A stretch of 64,000 bases of DNA. Source: Leucogyrophana mollusca (Eukaryota > Basidiomycota > Agaricomycetes > Boletales). The notes under the pieces were generated by a model. It saw nothing but the letters and a program-made list of their open reading frames with translations, searched no databases and was not told the origin of the DNA. How positions within the stretch are numbered: the stretch's first letter is position 1; the number at the start of each line of letters is the position of its first letter. Below are positions 34,781-45,629 of this stretch, one piece after another. Where the stretch lies: positions 1 to 64,000 of the forward strand of contig MU266419.1 in NCBI GenBank assembly GCA_021014945.1, given 5' to 3'. The position numbers and the translations under genes were made by a program.

Positions 34781-35300
34781 CAGTTCTTGATCCCCGTATT
34801 CGGGGGATCGTTCGTCAGGTGGTGTAGATCCCCCCGACTGCGTGCAGAAGAGACAACACAAAACAAAAGGGAGTGTCAGAATCGGTGTCGAGGAGGCGTC
34901 TGCACACCTGCCCCACACCCTTCGAGTCCCAGCCCTGTACCTAGCCCTAGCCACCTCATGCCTGGGCCCAAAACCAACCTTAACCACTCGACGACCGTCT
35001 TGTGCTCCGTGACGCTCACGATCCCGACCCCCGGGCCGAGCTCCCTAGCCCGCTTGACGTGCTCTGCGCCCTGGGCGTCGCGGAGGAGCCACGGGAGGGA
35101 GACGGCTTCGAGGGAGTAGCATTCGGTGGATGGGCCCAGGCCTGGTGTGGCGGGTTGGGTGGGCTTGGGGGGGGGGGGGGGCGAGAACGAGGTGGGTGGC
35201 GGTGGAAAGGGAGTCGGGGGTGGTGCGTATGTTGTTTGTGTATTTGATTTTATGGCATTGCGGAGGGCGAGGACCGCGTTGGTCGTGCTCATCGCAGGTC
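34770..35300 (-). pseudogene. CDC73-like relic K5 with deleted centre
   Basis: The N-terminus TTNAVLALRNAIKSNTQTTYA (about 35290), a PSTECYSLEAVSLPWLLRDA region (about 35130) and the EHVKRARELGPGVGIVSVTE region (about 35050-34990) are followed by only the last-exon fragment SRSPEYGDQELECDG near 34800. A run of 14 or more G near 35168 lies in the first intron or exon. It is not functional. Confidence 0.55.
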
Positions 35301-35339
35301 AAGGTCGAGGTGGTAGTGTTGTTTATGTAATCAAAAGAG

Positions 35340-36004
35340 CATTGTGGTTTCAACTCCGCCGGGTGTAATTAAGGGGTTCCCCCTGTTGCTCGTCGACCCG
35401 ACCATCACCTCCTCCCGCCGCCCAAACGACGGCGGCATGTACATGTCCTGCGCTGACTAGGTGTGGGGCATATATAGCGAGTCGCTGGGGTGATACATCT
35501 GCAACGGTCCTCTCCCACTCTTGTGTATGCGAATTCTCTAAGCACGCATTCCACTGTCCATAGCGACACACCTCCAAACTATGCTCGGCCCCCATCGACA
35601 TCCACCCCTGCCTCACCTACACCCATGCCCAATTGACCGCCATCAACAGCGGCACCCCTTCACTCATTCCCAACACCCTCAATCTCAACTTCGTCCGCGG
35701 CTGATCGTGCTAGTCCCCCAATCGTCAGGCCAATCCCGGTCAGTACGCATGGTGGAAGCGTCTCAGTGGTCACCCTGATAACGATCCTCAATGTCGCTCA
35801 GGGTCAAATGCTAAAGCTGCGTGCAGGGTTCAAACGCATACAGAAAGCCCTACTGGCGCGACTGGGTGCTCGCTGATGCGTCGGATGGACCACCATCTCA
35901 ACTGTGCGCACCCTTCTCCATTGGAGGGCGCTTGCTGGGATATGGGGACAAACAGGAGCCAGTGGCAATGGAAAATATCGTCAATGTATGAGTCGGCGCT
36001 CATC
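35340..36004. repeat. Duplicated block X
   Basis: Truncated version of the block found next to other CDC73-like copies. No gene is seen. Confidence 0.45.
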
Positions 36005-36280
36005 TTCCAGATCCCTAGGCCAGACGTGCCAGTTCCACCCGTACGAGTCGGCGGAGCCGAGGGTGCTATTTCATTGTGGTGAGTCGTGCATTGGGGTCGG
36101 GGAGTGGTGTGTATATGTGGGGGTTTTGCGTTTTTGGTGGGAGTGGTGACTGAGGGGGAAGTATGCGTGCGCGGTGGCGATGGGTGGAGTGGCGCGTGCA
36201 TGGTGGGGGCGGCCTTTGGTGCCCCCCCTTGTGTGACATGCGTGTTCCCTCCACGATCTAGTCGGAGTTGGTAACGGCGC
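36005..36280 (+). pseudogene. Second inverted CDC73-like C-terminal fragment
   Basis: Plus-strand reading CQFHPYESAEPRVLFH followed by the G-rich tract that also follows the inverted fragment at 16462. Confidence 0.5.
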
Positions 36281-36611
36281 ATATATGCGCCGTATGGCTA
36301 GGGTCTGGTTCCCGGGCACGTCGGACAACGCTCCAAGTTGTGGCGTCCCGGGCGCTTGACGGAACAAGTGAATAATCCAGCATGGAACAAGCTCGGCAAG
36401 TATCCAGCGAGAAACGTGTTTATGGTGCACCACAGATCGTCCTTGGCTGCGATCTTGTCTTCGATCGCAGACTTTGCTGGGGGAACCAGCAACGAGAAGG
36501 AACAGCCAACCGATGAGGCTACATGTCGCATTCCCGTTCTCGGAGTGGTTCTCGACTTGCCCAATCGGTCTTCCCCGATCCACTTCAATGCCCACTTGTG
36601 AGTCTGGGGGG

Positions 36612-36730
36612 TTTCGAAGGCACATATACGTTGGACAAAGACACAGTGGCAATGCCCCATACAGCAACTCCAGCGAGCATATAGGCGGTATGCTCATGTC
36701 CCTCGTGACCTATAGACCTCCCAAAACGTT
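36612..36730 (+). promoter_or_regulatory. Orphan partial P block
   Basis: CATATAGGCG inside the GAGCAT..ATGCTC-like element is preserved (AGCGAGCATATAGGCGGTAT). No WD40 sequence follows, so this is a solo relic. Confidence 0.45.
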
Positions 36731-37780
36731 TGGTACAAGCTAGGAACGCTAGTTTTTGGTGAGTTCTATGTACTTGCTGACTGTTCAGAATCGCGCTCAA
36801 CCTCTCGTCATTAACCCGGGGACAATAACGGTATCCTCATGGCTTTTGCGCATGTATTTCAAAACTGAGGGACCCATTTCAAACTTTCGCCCACAAGTCG
36901 AGGGGGAAGGCAAAGTTGACGGTAGCGAATTGAAGGACCGGGGGCAAAGATCAGCCAGCTACGACGGCTGGTGTTCCCTATGAGTATGAATTATTGCCAA
37001 CAACCGAATCATCCCAGACCGTGGCGACACAGACCTCCATGATCACGGAAACGTCCGGGTGGGCCGAAAACAGCCTAAGATGTCTTTCGGTCGCTCTCTC
37101 CTCGGCGTGATGGTGCCCCGTCAAACATGGACTCGAAGGCACCCATGATGGCCTATGATAGCATCCTCGAGGCCAACCTGTGCATTCCGGAGCGTCGCCA
37201 TCCCCAAATGTCGCGGTACCCTCTGGCATGTAGGCATGATGTAGCTTCTATGGTATGTCTTGCTTCGAGACACTCGCCCTGGAATAAACGCATAATATCT
37301 GACCAATGTAAACAGCACTGCCGGCGCTTTTGAAATGCGCCACCAGGGTCTGCGGTGTCATGGACCATGTTACTTGTCAGATTTACCTATCGCCTTTTTT
37401 ATAAAACGGCTGACTTTCCAGGCTTTCACGTGGTAATGTGGGCCCTTCAAAATCTAGGAATTTAACGTGTTTAACAAGAAGCAAGCCCCTGGCACGGAAC
37501 GAGAAGGCCCCACAGGGCTTATCTTGCCAAATCGAATGGCCCCCCGTTTTTTTGGAATGCTTCCTGTGGCCGAAACATGGAAGAGCTCATCAAGGGAACA
37601 ATATGATCAGTCGCAGTAAAGGCGCCTGCAGGAACCCTTGAACCTAGAAATGCAACACATGCCAGGCGCCATTCATGGCGTAGCTGGCACTTGCATACAT
37701 GAACATCGTGCTTTTGTGCACACTCCTCCACATTTCCCGCACCGTCGCACTTTCCGTATAGCATTCTGCCCATCTCAAAT
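36731..37780. other. No gene seen
   Basis: Single-copy sequence relative to the rest of the island. A 107-codon Cys-containing minus frame at 37519-37839 overlaps the GTPase leader and has no recognised family. Confidence 0.4.
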
Positions 37781-38773
37781 GCTTTGAAAGGGTCAAAACA
37801 GAGGCCCAGCGATACACTCCTGCAGGGTGCTGAACACACTGATATTGTTATTCCGTAAGTTTTTGCATTTCCATGGCTAAGAGATCGTATTCATTCACTT
37901 CGATAGCGTTATGGGGCTGACTGGAGTCGGCAAGAGCACTGTAAGGATCTCATCGGTCAACGATCTTCGCAATCTCAATCCTAGGGAAAGTTCATTAATG
38001 CTGCCGCAGGCGGTGATTTGACCGAAGTTGGCCACAGCCTGGAGTCTTGCACAACGGCGTTAACTCATGTCATCGCTCCTTACCCTTACAATCGGTCACA
38101 TCGCATTGTCCACGTCGATATCCCTGGCTTCAACAACACCGACACGCGCATGGAGGACACAGAAATCCTGAGGCGGATTGTCGTTCTGGCGCGTTCGTAA
38201 GTACATTTGCATTAATTGCGATTGACAGCTGCTCATGTGCATGACAGGTATACCGACAAAGTAAAGCTTGCAGGGATCATTTACCTGTATGATATAGCCC
38301 AAACTCGTATTGAAGAGGTCCGCAGGAACTTCGACGCATCCAAGACATCCTGGGGCGTGACAGCCGCGCAGAATGTCATTCTTGGGACTACTCAATGTGC
38401 CGATGTTTCCCCTGCGGTGGAAGCGAGCCGCGAGCAACAGTTAAGGGACATTTGGAGGGACCAGGAGGGTTTCAAAATGGCCACGTTCACGGGCACGTCT
38501 CAGTGTGCCTGGCAGATCATCAATGCCATTACCCATGAACAGCTTCCAGAAGACTCAAAAATGTAAAACGAGCTGGGTGACCTCGGAAAAATCCTCCCCG
38601 AGACAGAAGAGGGTAACACCCTACACAGCTCGTTGAAGGACTTGGCAGCGAAACACGATCAAACAATCATGGAGGTGCAGAGCGACGACGGGGCCATTAA
38701 TGTTGTGTGGGGGAGGTTGAAGGACACCGAGGATCAACTTGAAGATGATGATGGATTGTTGACGGCGCTTTGA
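37781..38773 (+). pseudogene. P-loop GTPase-like gene with premature stop
   Basis: Exons (5' limit unknown, no ATG found in frame) 37781-37854, 37907-37940, 37991-38196 and 38248 onward. The Walker A motif MGLTGVGKST spans an intron. Switch II reads HVDIPGFNNTDT, followed by YTDKVKLAGIIYLYDI and NVILGTTQCAD, a degraded G4 motif where relatives have TTKW. TAA at 38564-38566 stops the frame after HEQLPEDSKM. The same frame then stays open for another 68 codons of typical C-terminal helix (NELGDLGKILPETEEG) to TGA at 38771. One substitution would explain the stop. The family (AIG1-like GTPases expanded in Agaricomycetes) is linked to NLR-like repertoires; its role here is unknown. Confidence 0.6.
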
Positions 38774-38775
38774 CA

Positions 38776-39240
38776 TGTCTGGTCAAACCATGGCCAAGAC
38801 TTCCTGGACGGCATTGCGGCGATAGTGCTCGCGAGGGAGTGATTGAATACCGAGTGGCAGTCGTCAAGCGCTTGTTTCCGTATCCGAGTCGCTGCTTAAG
38901 GGCTGCGCGACTTTTCGCGGGTCCTCTGCGTTTCTGTAGGAGTTCCTTGACCTTTGCGATAGCAGCCTCCCACCCGCTCCTCGCGCTGAGCTCCAACCTC
39001 GGTGGGAACTTCGTCCCACATCGTCGTAGTGAAAACGGCATTCTGAAGCACATTCACGCCACGTAGCTCTTTGAAATCCCCAAGTTCCTTATGGGTGCTC
39101 CACTCCGAAGAGGGTGATTGAAAGTTCGTGATAAACAAAAACGCTGTCTTGGAACTCACGTCCTTTCGAGTCATTTTACAATCTCCTCGAGGATCTCATA
39201 ATCTATCCCACGGTTATCGTCAAAGCCAGGGCTATCGACG
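38776..39240 (-). pseudogene. Second P-loop GTPase fragment, antisense and convergent
   Basis: The minus strand codes VVFVDSPGFDDNRGIDYEIL with an in-frame TGA where relatives have Trp (about 39176), then NVLQNAVFTTTMWDEVPTEV and EVGAQREE, matching the G3-G4 region of the same GTPase class. The P-loop half is missing. It ends within a few bases of the plus-strand GTPase gene. Confidence 0.55.
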
Positions 39241-39289
39241 AATACGACATTACACCGAATTGGGAGCGAAGGCGGACGTCAAGTGAGGA

Positions 39290-39745
39290 GGCGTACCAGG
39301 CGGGTTGTCGATTTTACTAATGGAACGATCCCCATGCGGACAAAGCACAGCGAAGACTCACCCACGAGCAGCAGGATCCACCCGCCATGAGTCTGGTCCA
39401 GCCCGCACCCCTCGAGCTACTCGACGACGGTCTTGCAATCCGTGATGCCGACGAAACCGACCGCGAGGCCGAGCTCGCCTGCATTACGTACTCTGCACCC
39501 TGGGCTTCACGGGGTAGCCACACGAGGTAGACGGCCTCAAGGGAGTAGCATTTGGCGGGTGTGCCGGGCTTGGTGTAGCGGGTTGGGATGGACTAGTCTA
39601 GGGAGGCAGGGATGGGCCGAAGACAAGGACGAAGTGGGTGGCGGTGGCAAGGGAGTCAGGCGTGGGTGCGTGCAAGTGTTATTGGTGTGTTTTATTTTAT
39701 GGTGTTGCGGAAGGCGAGTAGTAGAGATATTGTGAGGAGCCTCCA
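39290..39745 (-). pseudogene. CDC73-like relic K6
   Basis: N-terminal pieces (ALRNAIK-like shadow near 39700, KCYSLEAVYLVWLPREA near 39540, VGITDCKTVVE near 39440) without the C-terminal domain. The frames are broken. Confidence 0.45.
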
Positions 39746-40195
39746 CTTGCCACTAATTAGCACAATTGTGGTATGTCTGTAGGTCGAGATAAAGGGAGTA
39801 CCCGGGGTGAACCTGTCGACCTATGAGGCAACGTGTATGAGGCTTTGCGAGCGCTTGATAGCGAGTGTTCGCGAGGCCCGGCGGAGCAGAAATCCCGTAA
39901 TGACGTGCGTCGAGGCCATCTATCATCGGGTTGAGCGCCGAGGGGCTGCATCGAAGGCGTTCAGAACACATTGCCGTTACAACACCTGGCATACAGCAAG
40001 GAAGCATATAGACAACGTGCTCACCTTGACACCCTGAGTTTCTGACTTCCCCAAATCGCCCCGAAATTATCGCTAACTGCCCCATCTCTCTCATCTCGAG
40101 TCTGGAGTAGGTGCGTACGTCATTGGTGTGCTCGATTTTATGGCGTTGAGGAGGGCGAGTAGCGCGTCTGTCGTGTTCATCGCAGGTCAATATTG
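39727..40195. repeat. Upstream block, orphan P block and CDC73-like scrap K7
   Basis: 39727-39775 matches 7255-7303. 39930-40095 is a P-block relic with CATATAGACA but no following WD40 gene. It fuses at about 40100 to a minus-strand CDC73 N-terminal scrap (40100-40195). Confidence 0.5.
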
Positions 40196-40199
40196 TCGA

Positions 40200-42184
40200 G
40201 GAAGTATTGGTTACGTAATATGCAGACTATTTTCGTGTTCCAACTCCGCCAAGTAGTCAGGGATCCCTGTGTTGCTCGTCGGCCTCGCCATCACCCTCCT
40301 CCTGCCCAACGAACGCCGTCGACGGCGGGAAGCTACACGTGACCCGTACCACTGCTCATGATTCATACACCAGCGTTTTCATTGAGCCCCCACGCCCCGT
40401 AGAGAAGATAAAACCATATGTCGCGACCTCATCCCATGCACACGAGAAATTGGTATCAAGGGCACATACCAACTCCACCCACTCCGAGCACGTCTCTTAG
40501 CCCCGTCGTCGTGAGCACATTTCCCAACTTCATAGTCACGTGTACATCGTACAAATCCCACCCTCGTGGCTGGGCGGGGACTTCTTGGGGGCCTCAATAT
40601 GGGTGCCGTCTGTGAGGTGCACGTTCTCCTCGACGGCTTCAACATCCACCAACATCGTCCTCCTCCCGCCCGCTCAAACGACCACCGTTGACGGTGGCGC
40701 GCTACACATGTCCCGGACCACTAGGTAACAAGGTAACATGTAGCGAGTCGCTGGGATGACGCATTGACAATGGTTTCTCTCCCACTCTTACGCATACAAA
40801 TTATCTAAGCACGCATTACCCTGCCCATAGCGTCCCGCCGGTAAGCACCTTCAAACTTCCTGCGCTGATATCTGGCCCTCGTCGATATCGCACCAACATC
40901 CACGCCCAAATGACCGCCATCACCACCAGCACCCTGCACGTGACCTGGACCCTGCTGCCCCGTCGCCACTTGTCGCTCCTTTCTGCGCAAAGATAGGCGA
41001 CCTAGCCCACAATATCAACTTCTTCCGCGGCCGATCGCGCTAATCCTCCAATCCTCAGGTCAATCCCGGTCGGTACGCACTGTGGAAGCATCTCGGTGCT
41101 CTACGGTGACTCATGATAATACTCAATGCCGCCCAACCCCAAACGCTAAAAACCGTGCAGGATTTGCACGACTACAGAAAGCCACGCGGGTTCCAGTATA
41201 TACCCACTGTTGCGAGTGGATCGATCACTGTCCGAGCGGCGCGCACACTCCTCTAACTAGGACACTTGCTGGGGTATGACGACGAGCAGGACCCAGTGAC
41301 AGTGCCGAATATTATGATGGTCTGACTCTTACCCTGTGCTCGTCCCCCTGATCCCGTACGTAGCGCTCGATATTTCTGTATCATGGAAACGAGCCCCGGT
41401 GGAGCGGTGAGGGACATTGACGCGGCCGAGTGTGTGCCTCCCGTACGCCTGCATGGTACGCTGGTGGAAGGTAAGTTGATCTGGACGACCCTCAGCGGTC
41501 TTGGTCATCGTTGCATCTCTGTAGAACTAAGTGCTACCTAATCATGGTCGCCCTCGGTGACGCGAACAGTGCCCCGGGACACGGTGAGCCCAGAGTCGCC
41601 ATTTTTTTAGATCTCTCACCACGTACTTCGGTAACACGTCTGAAGATTGAAGCCTCGAAGCTTCAAGGTTATACAGTTCACGGGCGAAGCCAAAGCTCAT
41701 CAGTTATCCTTCTCAAGTAGCCAGCCTATCTGAATTCTATCCTAACCCGACCACGACCTGACTTGGCCCCGGGCGGCACGAGGATAGAACCCCCGATAGT
41801 GGGAGCCCTACAGGCATTCTTAGCTATGAACCGAGATTGTGTATCGATGGCAGGGCGTCTGTTGATAATTACCAAATTCCCTTTAACATCGGGGACGGAT
41901 TAATGGCCGTATGTGATGGATCGAGATTCAGTACGAGAGAAGGGGTGGAGTCAGCCACCGCCCAAGTTGAAATGCGCACCTTCAACATGACATTCCGATC
42001 CTTGGGCTTTGCATTCAGGGGGTCGTTAGCCACGTCGTCCCGGGCCCCTGACTTCGCAGGGGAAACCAACAACAGGTGGGGGGAACTCGCTCATGAAGTT
42101 GCCTGTCGCATTCTCGTTATCGGAGCTGATCTCGATAATCGTTCCTCCCTTGGACTAAATTAAACTAATATTATTCAGTTTGAG
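40200..42184. repeat. Duplicated blocks X and Y, no gene
   Basis: X about 40200-41330, Y about 41330-42030, ending again in a CDC73-like last-exon fragment (about 41985-42030). Confidence 0.5.
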
Positions 42185-42349
42185 TTTGGTGGGAACACAT
42201 TGCTAATGCCACGCCCTTACAGCAAGGAGGCATGTAGGCAGCATGCTCATCTTGCTTGAGGTTCTGTCTCTCACACCCCATCGTGCTCCCCAAACGTCGC
42301 CCAAAACCGCGACCACGGGCCCATCTCCCCCATCCCCCATCTCCACAAG
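42185..42349 (+). promoter_or_regulatory. Decayed P block of WD40 gene E
   Basis: Both CCAAT boxes are altered (ACATTGCTAATG and ACGCCCTTAC) and the TATA-like element reads CATGTAGG. The CT-rich leader up to the ATG is intact. Confidence 0.5.
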
Positions 42350-44725
42350 ATGTCGAGCCCAGCTGGGTCGAGCTCTTCGGTCAAGCGTGCATCGCACTCT
42401 CTAATAAAGGTTTTCAAAGGGCACAGCAAGTTCGTCACGGCTGTCGCTTATTTTCCCGACGGACGGCACATAGCGAGTGGGTCCTGGGACAAGACCATTC
42501 GCATCTGGAACGTCGATACCGGGCAACAGGAAGGAGAAGATTTAGAGCATGATTCCGAGGTCAAAGCTATAGCAATAGCTCCGGATGGCAGGAAGATCGC
42601 AGCCGAAGTAGACAATGAGCTGATCGTGTGGGATGTGGTAAGACGGAAGAGTGTACAAAGAGTCAAAATAGAAGATATCGAGGAACGGACATCGCGTGTA
42701 GCGTTTTCCCCAGATGGGCGTTGGATTGCTGCTGCGTCATCACTGAGCGCCTCGATACGGCTATGGGATGTGGATACAGGCAGCCCAGTCGGAGAACTAC
42801 GGCATGTCGACACGGTGCGGTGCTTAGCGTTCTCACCAGACCGTGCACACATCGCCACCGGGTCATTTGGAGGGTCTTTCAGAGTGTTGGAAATCTCAAC
42901 TGGCAAGACTGTCGTCGGTCCCGTAAAGAGCCACGCGGATCTAGTATTATCGCTAGTGTATTCGCCGGACGGTCGTCTCCTGGTCACTGGGTCAGATGAT
43001 GGAAGCATTCGAGTATGGGACAGTGCAACGGGACGGGGGGTGGGAAGGCCAATGCTGCTGCCCGGTCACCGACACTGGCGTATTGCAATCAGTGCGGATG
43101 GAAAGAAGATTGCAAGTATCGCGTCTGAAGGTACAACGCCATTGTGGGACTTGGAGACGCGACTACAAATCGGAGACTTATCTGCCGGTTGGGCCGTCGA
43201 CTGGGCACGTGATGTAGCGTTCTCGCCGAACGGACGCTTCGTAATCAGTACGTGCATGGAAGATGTCCATCTCTGGGACACAGTCGCGGTGCCTAACAGC
43301 GCCGTAAGTGGTGCTCCCAACTGGAAAAACTCCGTAACAGTGTCGTGGGACACAGCCGCGGTGCCTAACAGCGCCGTAAGTGGTGCTCCCAACCAGAAAC
43401 ACTCTGTAACATTGTCGCCAGGTGAACGCTTGGTAATCAGCGGGGGGAGTGCAGTTGTTCATTTGCGGGACGCAGCCGAGGCGCTCGACAGCGCCGTAAG
43501 TGTTGCTCCCAACTCGATATGGCACCCGCTCTGACCTCGTCCCTTAGCCCTCTCCACCCACCACCAACACCCGAGAATCATTTGTACGCTTCATTCTGTG
43601 TACGTGCACCTTTCTAGCCACTAACATACACCCTTCGTGCTGTAGCACTCCGTTGTTCCTTCGGCACCCGTTATAACGCACCCAAGCCTTCCCCCTCCCC
43701 AGCAGGAGGAGACCCCATCCAAGGACCACAGAGATACTTCTTCACTGAGTTCGTCCATACTCGATGTAAGCTTGCTTTCCTGTCATGATGGGGACGGGCG
43801 CCTCGGATGCTAATCTTGCGCTATGTAGCTTCCTGCAGTGGTGCAGCCGGAACCTGAGCGCGCGAAGGAAGTTGAACGAGCACCGAGTATAGGCGACTGG
43901 GATTCATACGAATCACATCACGTATGTTTGTATCAATATTTTACATGCATCTACAATCTCATTTCAGTATCTCTAGCGACCTACCACTGAACCTACCGAG
44001 ACTCAGCAAGAACCCCAAGCTGAACCGGGTAGCCTGAACGCTCCGCCTGCAGCGGTGGAGTCTGGCAACTGGTGGATGCGCATCATGCGTCGGCGCTGGC
44101 GACATTTGCTGTCGCGCAAACTTCGTGCCCAGGTACAAACCGCAGAGGACTCTCCGCACTCGCCCACCAAGGGTCCGCCGACGTCCCGCAAACATCCTAA
44201 TGTGAATCATTCGTGTATATGTCCTTACTATGAATATTGATCTGTGTATACTCACAGCATGAACCGGCTACCGATCCCTCAGTCATACCGATGCAGGGCG
44301 ATCACACCGGAGACGAAGCCCACATGGGAAATCCAGATGCGCGAGCAAAGCCCCTGACGCGCTTCCGGAATCGTCTACGCAGAGGGAGTGCCCCGCGCGA
44401 CGAATCGGGACCGTGTGGCCAGAAGAAGCCAACGCCCGGAGTCGTCGACGTCGCCGGTGGACGGGACAAATTGGCAAGTACATCCTGTTCCCCTCGTAGC
44501 TCATTGACCTAAACCTGCTTCGGACAGCGGTTGATGATGTCACCAGACAGAGAGCGATACGGTGTACCTCCGCCTGAGCCTGTGGAACTGCCGCCGATCG
44601 CAACTCGCCCTCCTTCATTCTTCGAGATAGAGGAAGATCCCTTGGAGTGGTGGTCCTGGTCAAGAGAGCTACGCGAGCTAATATGCTGCTACTGGTGCTT
44701 CCCGCGCGACGCGCGGCCTGTGTAG
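42350..44725 (+). CDS. WD40 propeller protein gene E, multiplied first donor
   Basis: Exons 42350-43495, 43548-43583, 43646-43765, 43829-43921, 43977-44201, 44258-44473 and 44528-44725 give 677 residues if the last of three donors is used. The end of exon 1 carries a 72-bp tandem duplication, so GCC|GTAAGT occurs at 43304, 43376 and 43496, all in phase 0. Using the first would give the standard seven-bladed length. Using the last exonises former intron sequence and a partial eighth blade ([17 protein letters not shown]). The propeller begins [15 protein letters not shown]. Intron 6 begins GCAAGT. Exon 6 has small changes ([13 protein letters not shown]). The C-terminal [12 protein letters not shown] is conserved. 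No stop or frameshift is seen. Confidence 0.8.
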
Positions 44726-45114
44726 GTCACCATTCATCGTTCTATCGCAATACCTACGTCGTTGTAACAAATATATAATTACCTGGTCGGGACTGCAGTC
44801 GTTAACGTATAAAATGGAGCACACACAATGTTGCACAGTCTGAAGCGTGCGCAGTCGATCGGGAAAAGGGTGGCAGACCTGAGGATGAGGGCCTTTAATG
44901 TAAGCTTGACTGAGACATGTGCAAGCCGAGCCTGTGTACATAGCTGGTCATCAGAAGTCGTTTGGGCATATCCCGACGTGTGCCATGGCGCCGTTTGAGA
45001 AGTGGTTCCAGAGAGGAATCACCTCCCTTGTGTGCGCCGAAAATATGAATCATCAATATTAGAGCTGGAGGTGCTTGCCGTGTTTTTAAGAGTATACGCG
45101 TGCAACATCCGCTC
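44726..45114. other. Duplicated 3' block of the WD40 unit
   Basis: Best match is the flank of the tail-only relic at 1000-1340. No gene is seen. Confidence 0.5.
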
Positions 45115-45620
45115 ACCTCACTTCATCAACCACGACTTATTGGCCGCCGTCCACTCGTCCAGTATCTTCCAGAAATGCGCGACGACGAAGACGAACTTGT
45201 ACCCTCAGCTCCGCCCACTTATACGGGCGGAACTGCCACGCCTTGCCTGTCGTCACGACGCACACGACGCGTGCCCGCGCGTCGTCCGCGCTGCCGAACT
45301 TGTGAGGGCCTCGATGGAGTCGATTATGAAGTAGCGCTGTCTTGGCCCGCCTCCTCCACCCCTCCACTCCCGCCTCCTATACCACTACCACCACTTCCCT
45401 GGCAAGAGGGTGCGAGGAGGAGGGGGAAGAGTGGGAAGACGAAAGCGCGCGGTCGACGGTGACGAGGTATTCCCCGCGCCTGTCCCCTCCGAGGACGAAG
45501 TGGGTGGCGGTGGCGAGGGAGTCGGGCGTTGGTTTGTATGTTATTGGTGTGCTTGATTTTATGGCGTTGCGCACGAGTGGCGCGCCGGCCAGGCTCACTG
45601 CTCATTATTGTGTTCATCCC
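45115..45620 (-). pseudogene. CDC73-like relic K8 (N- and C-terminal pieces joined)
   Basis: The minus strand gives a short N-terminal piece (VRNAIKSSTPITYKPTPDSL, about 45580), a Pro/Ser stretch, then RVVCVVTTGKAWQFRPYKW (about 45270-45210) and LEDTGRVDGG. The centre is missing. The joint resembles K1. Confidence 0.55.
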
Positions 45621-45629
45621 AGTTCATTG

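Noticed and set aside
35160..35185. Poly-G run as a regulatory G-quadruplex
   Set aside because: A single homopolymer in a dead CDC73 copy; more likely slippage than a selected element.
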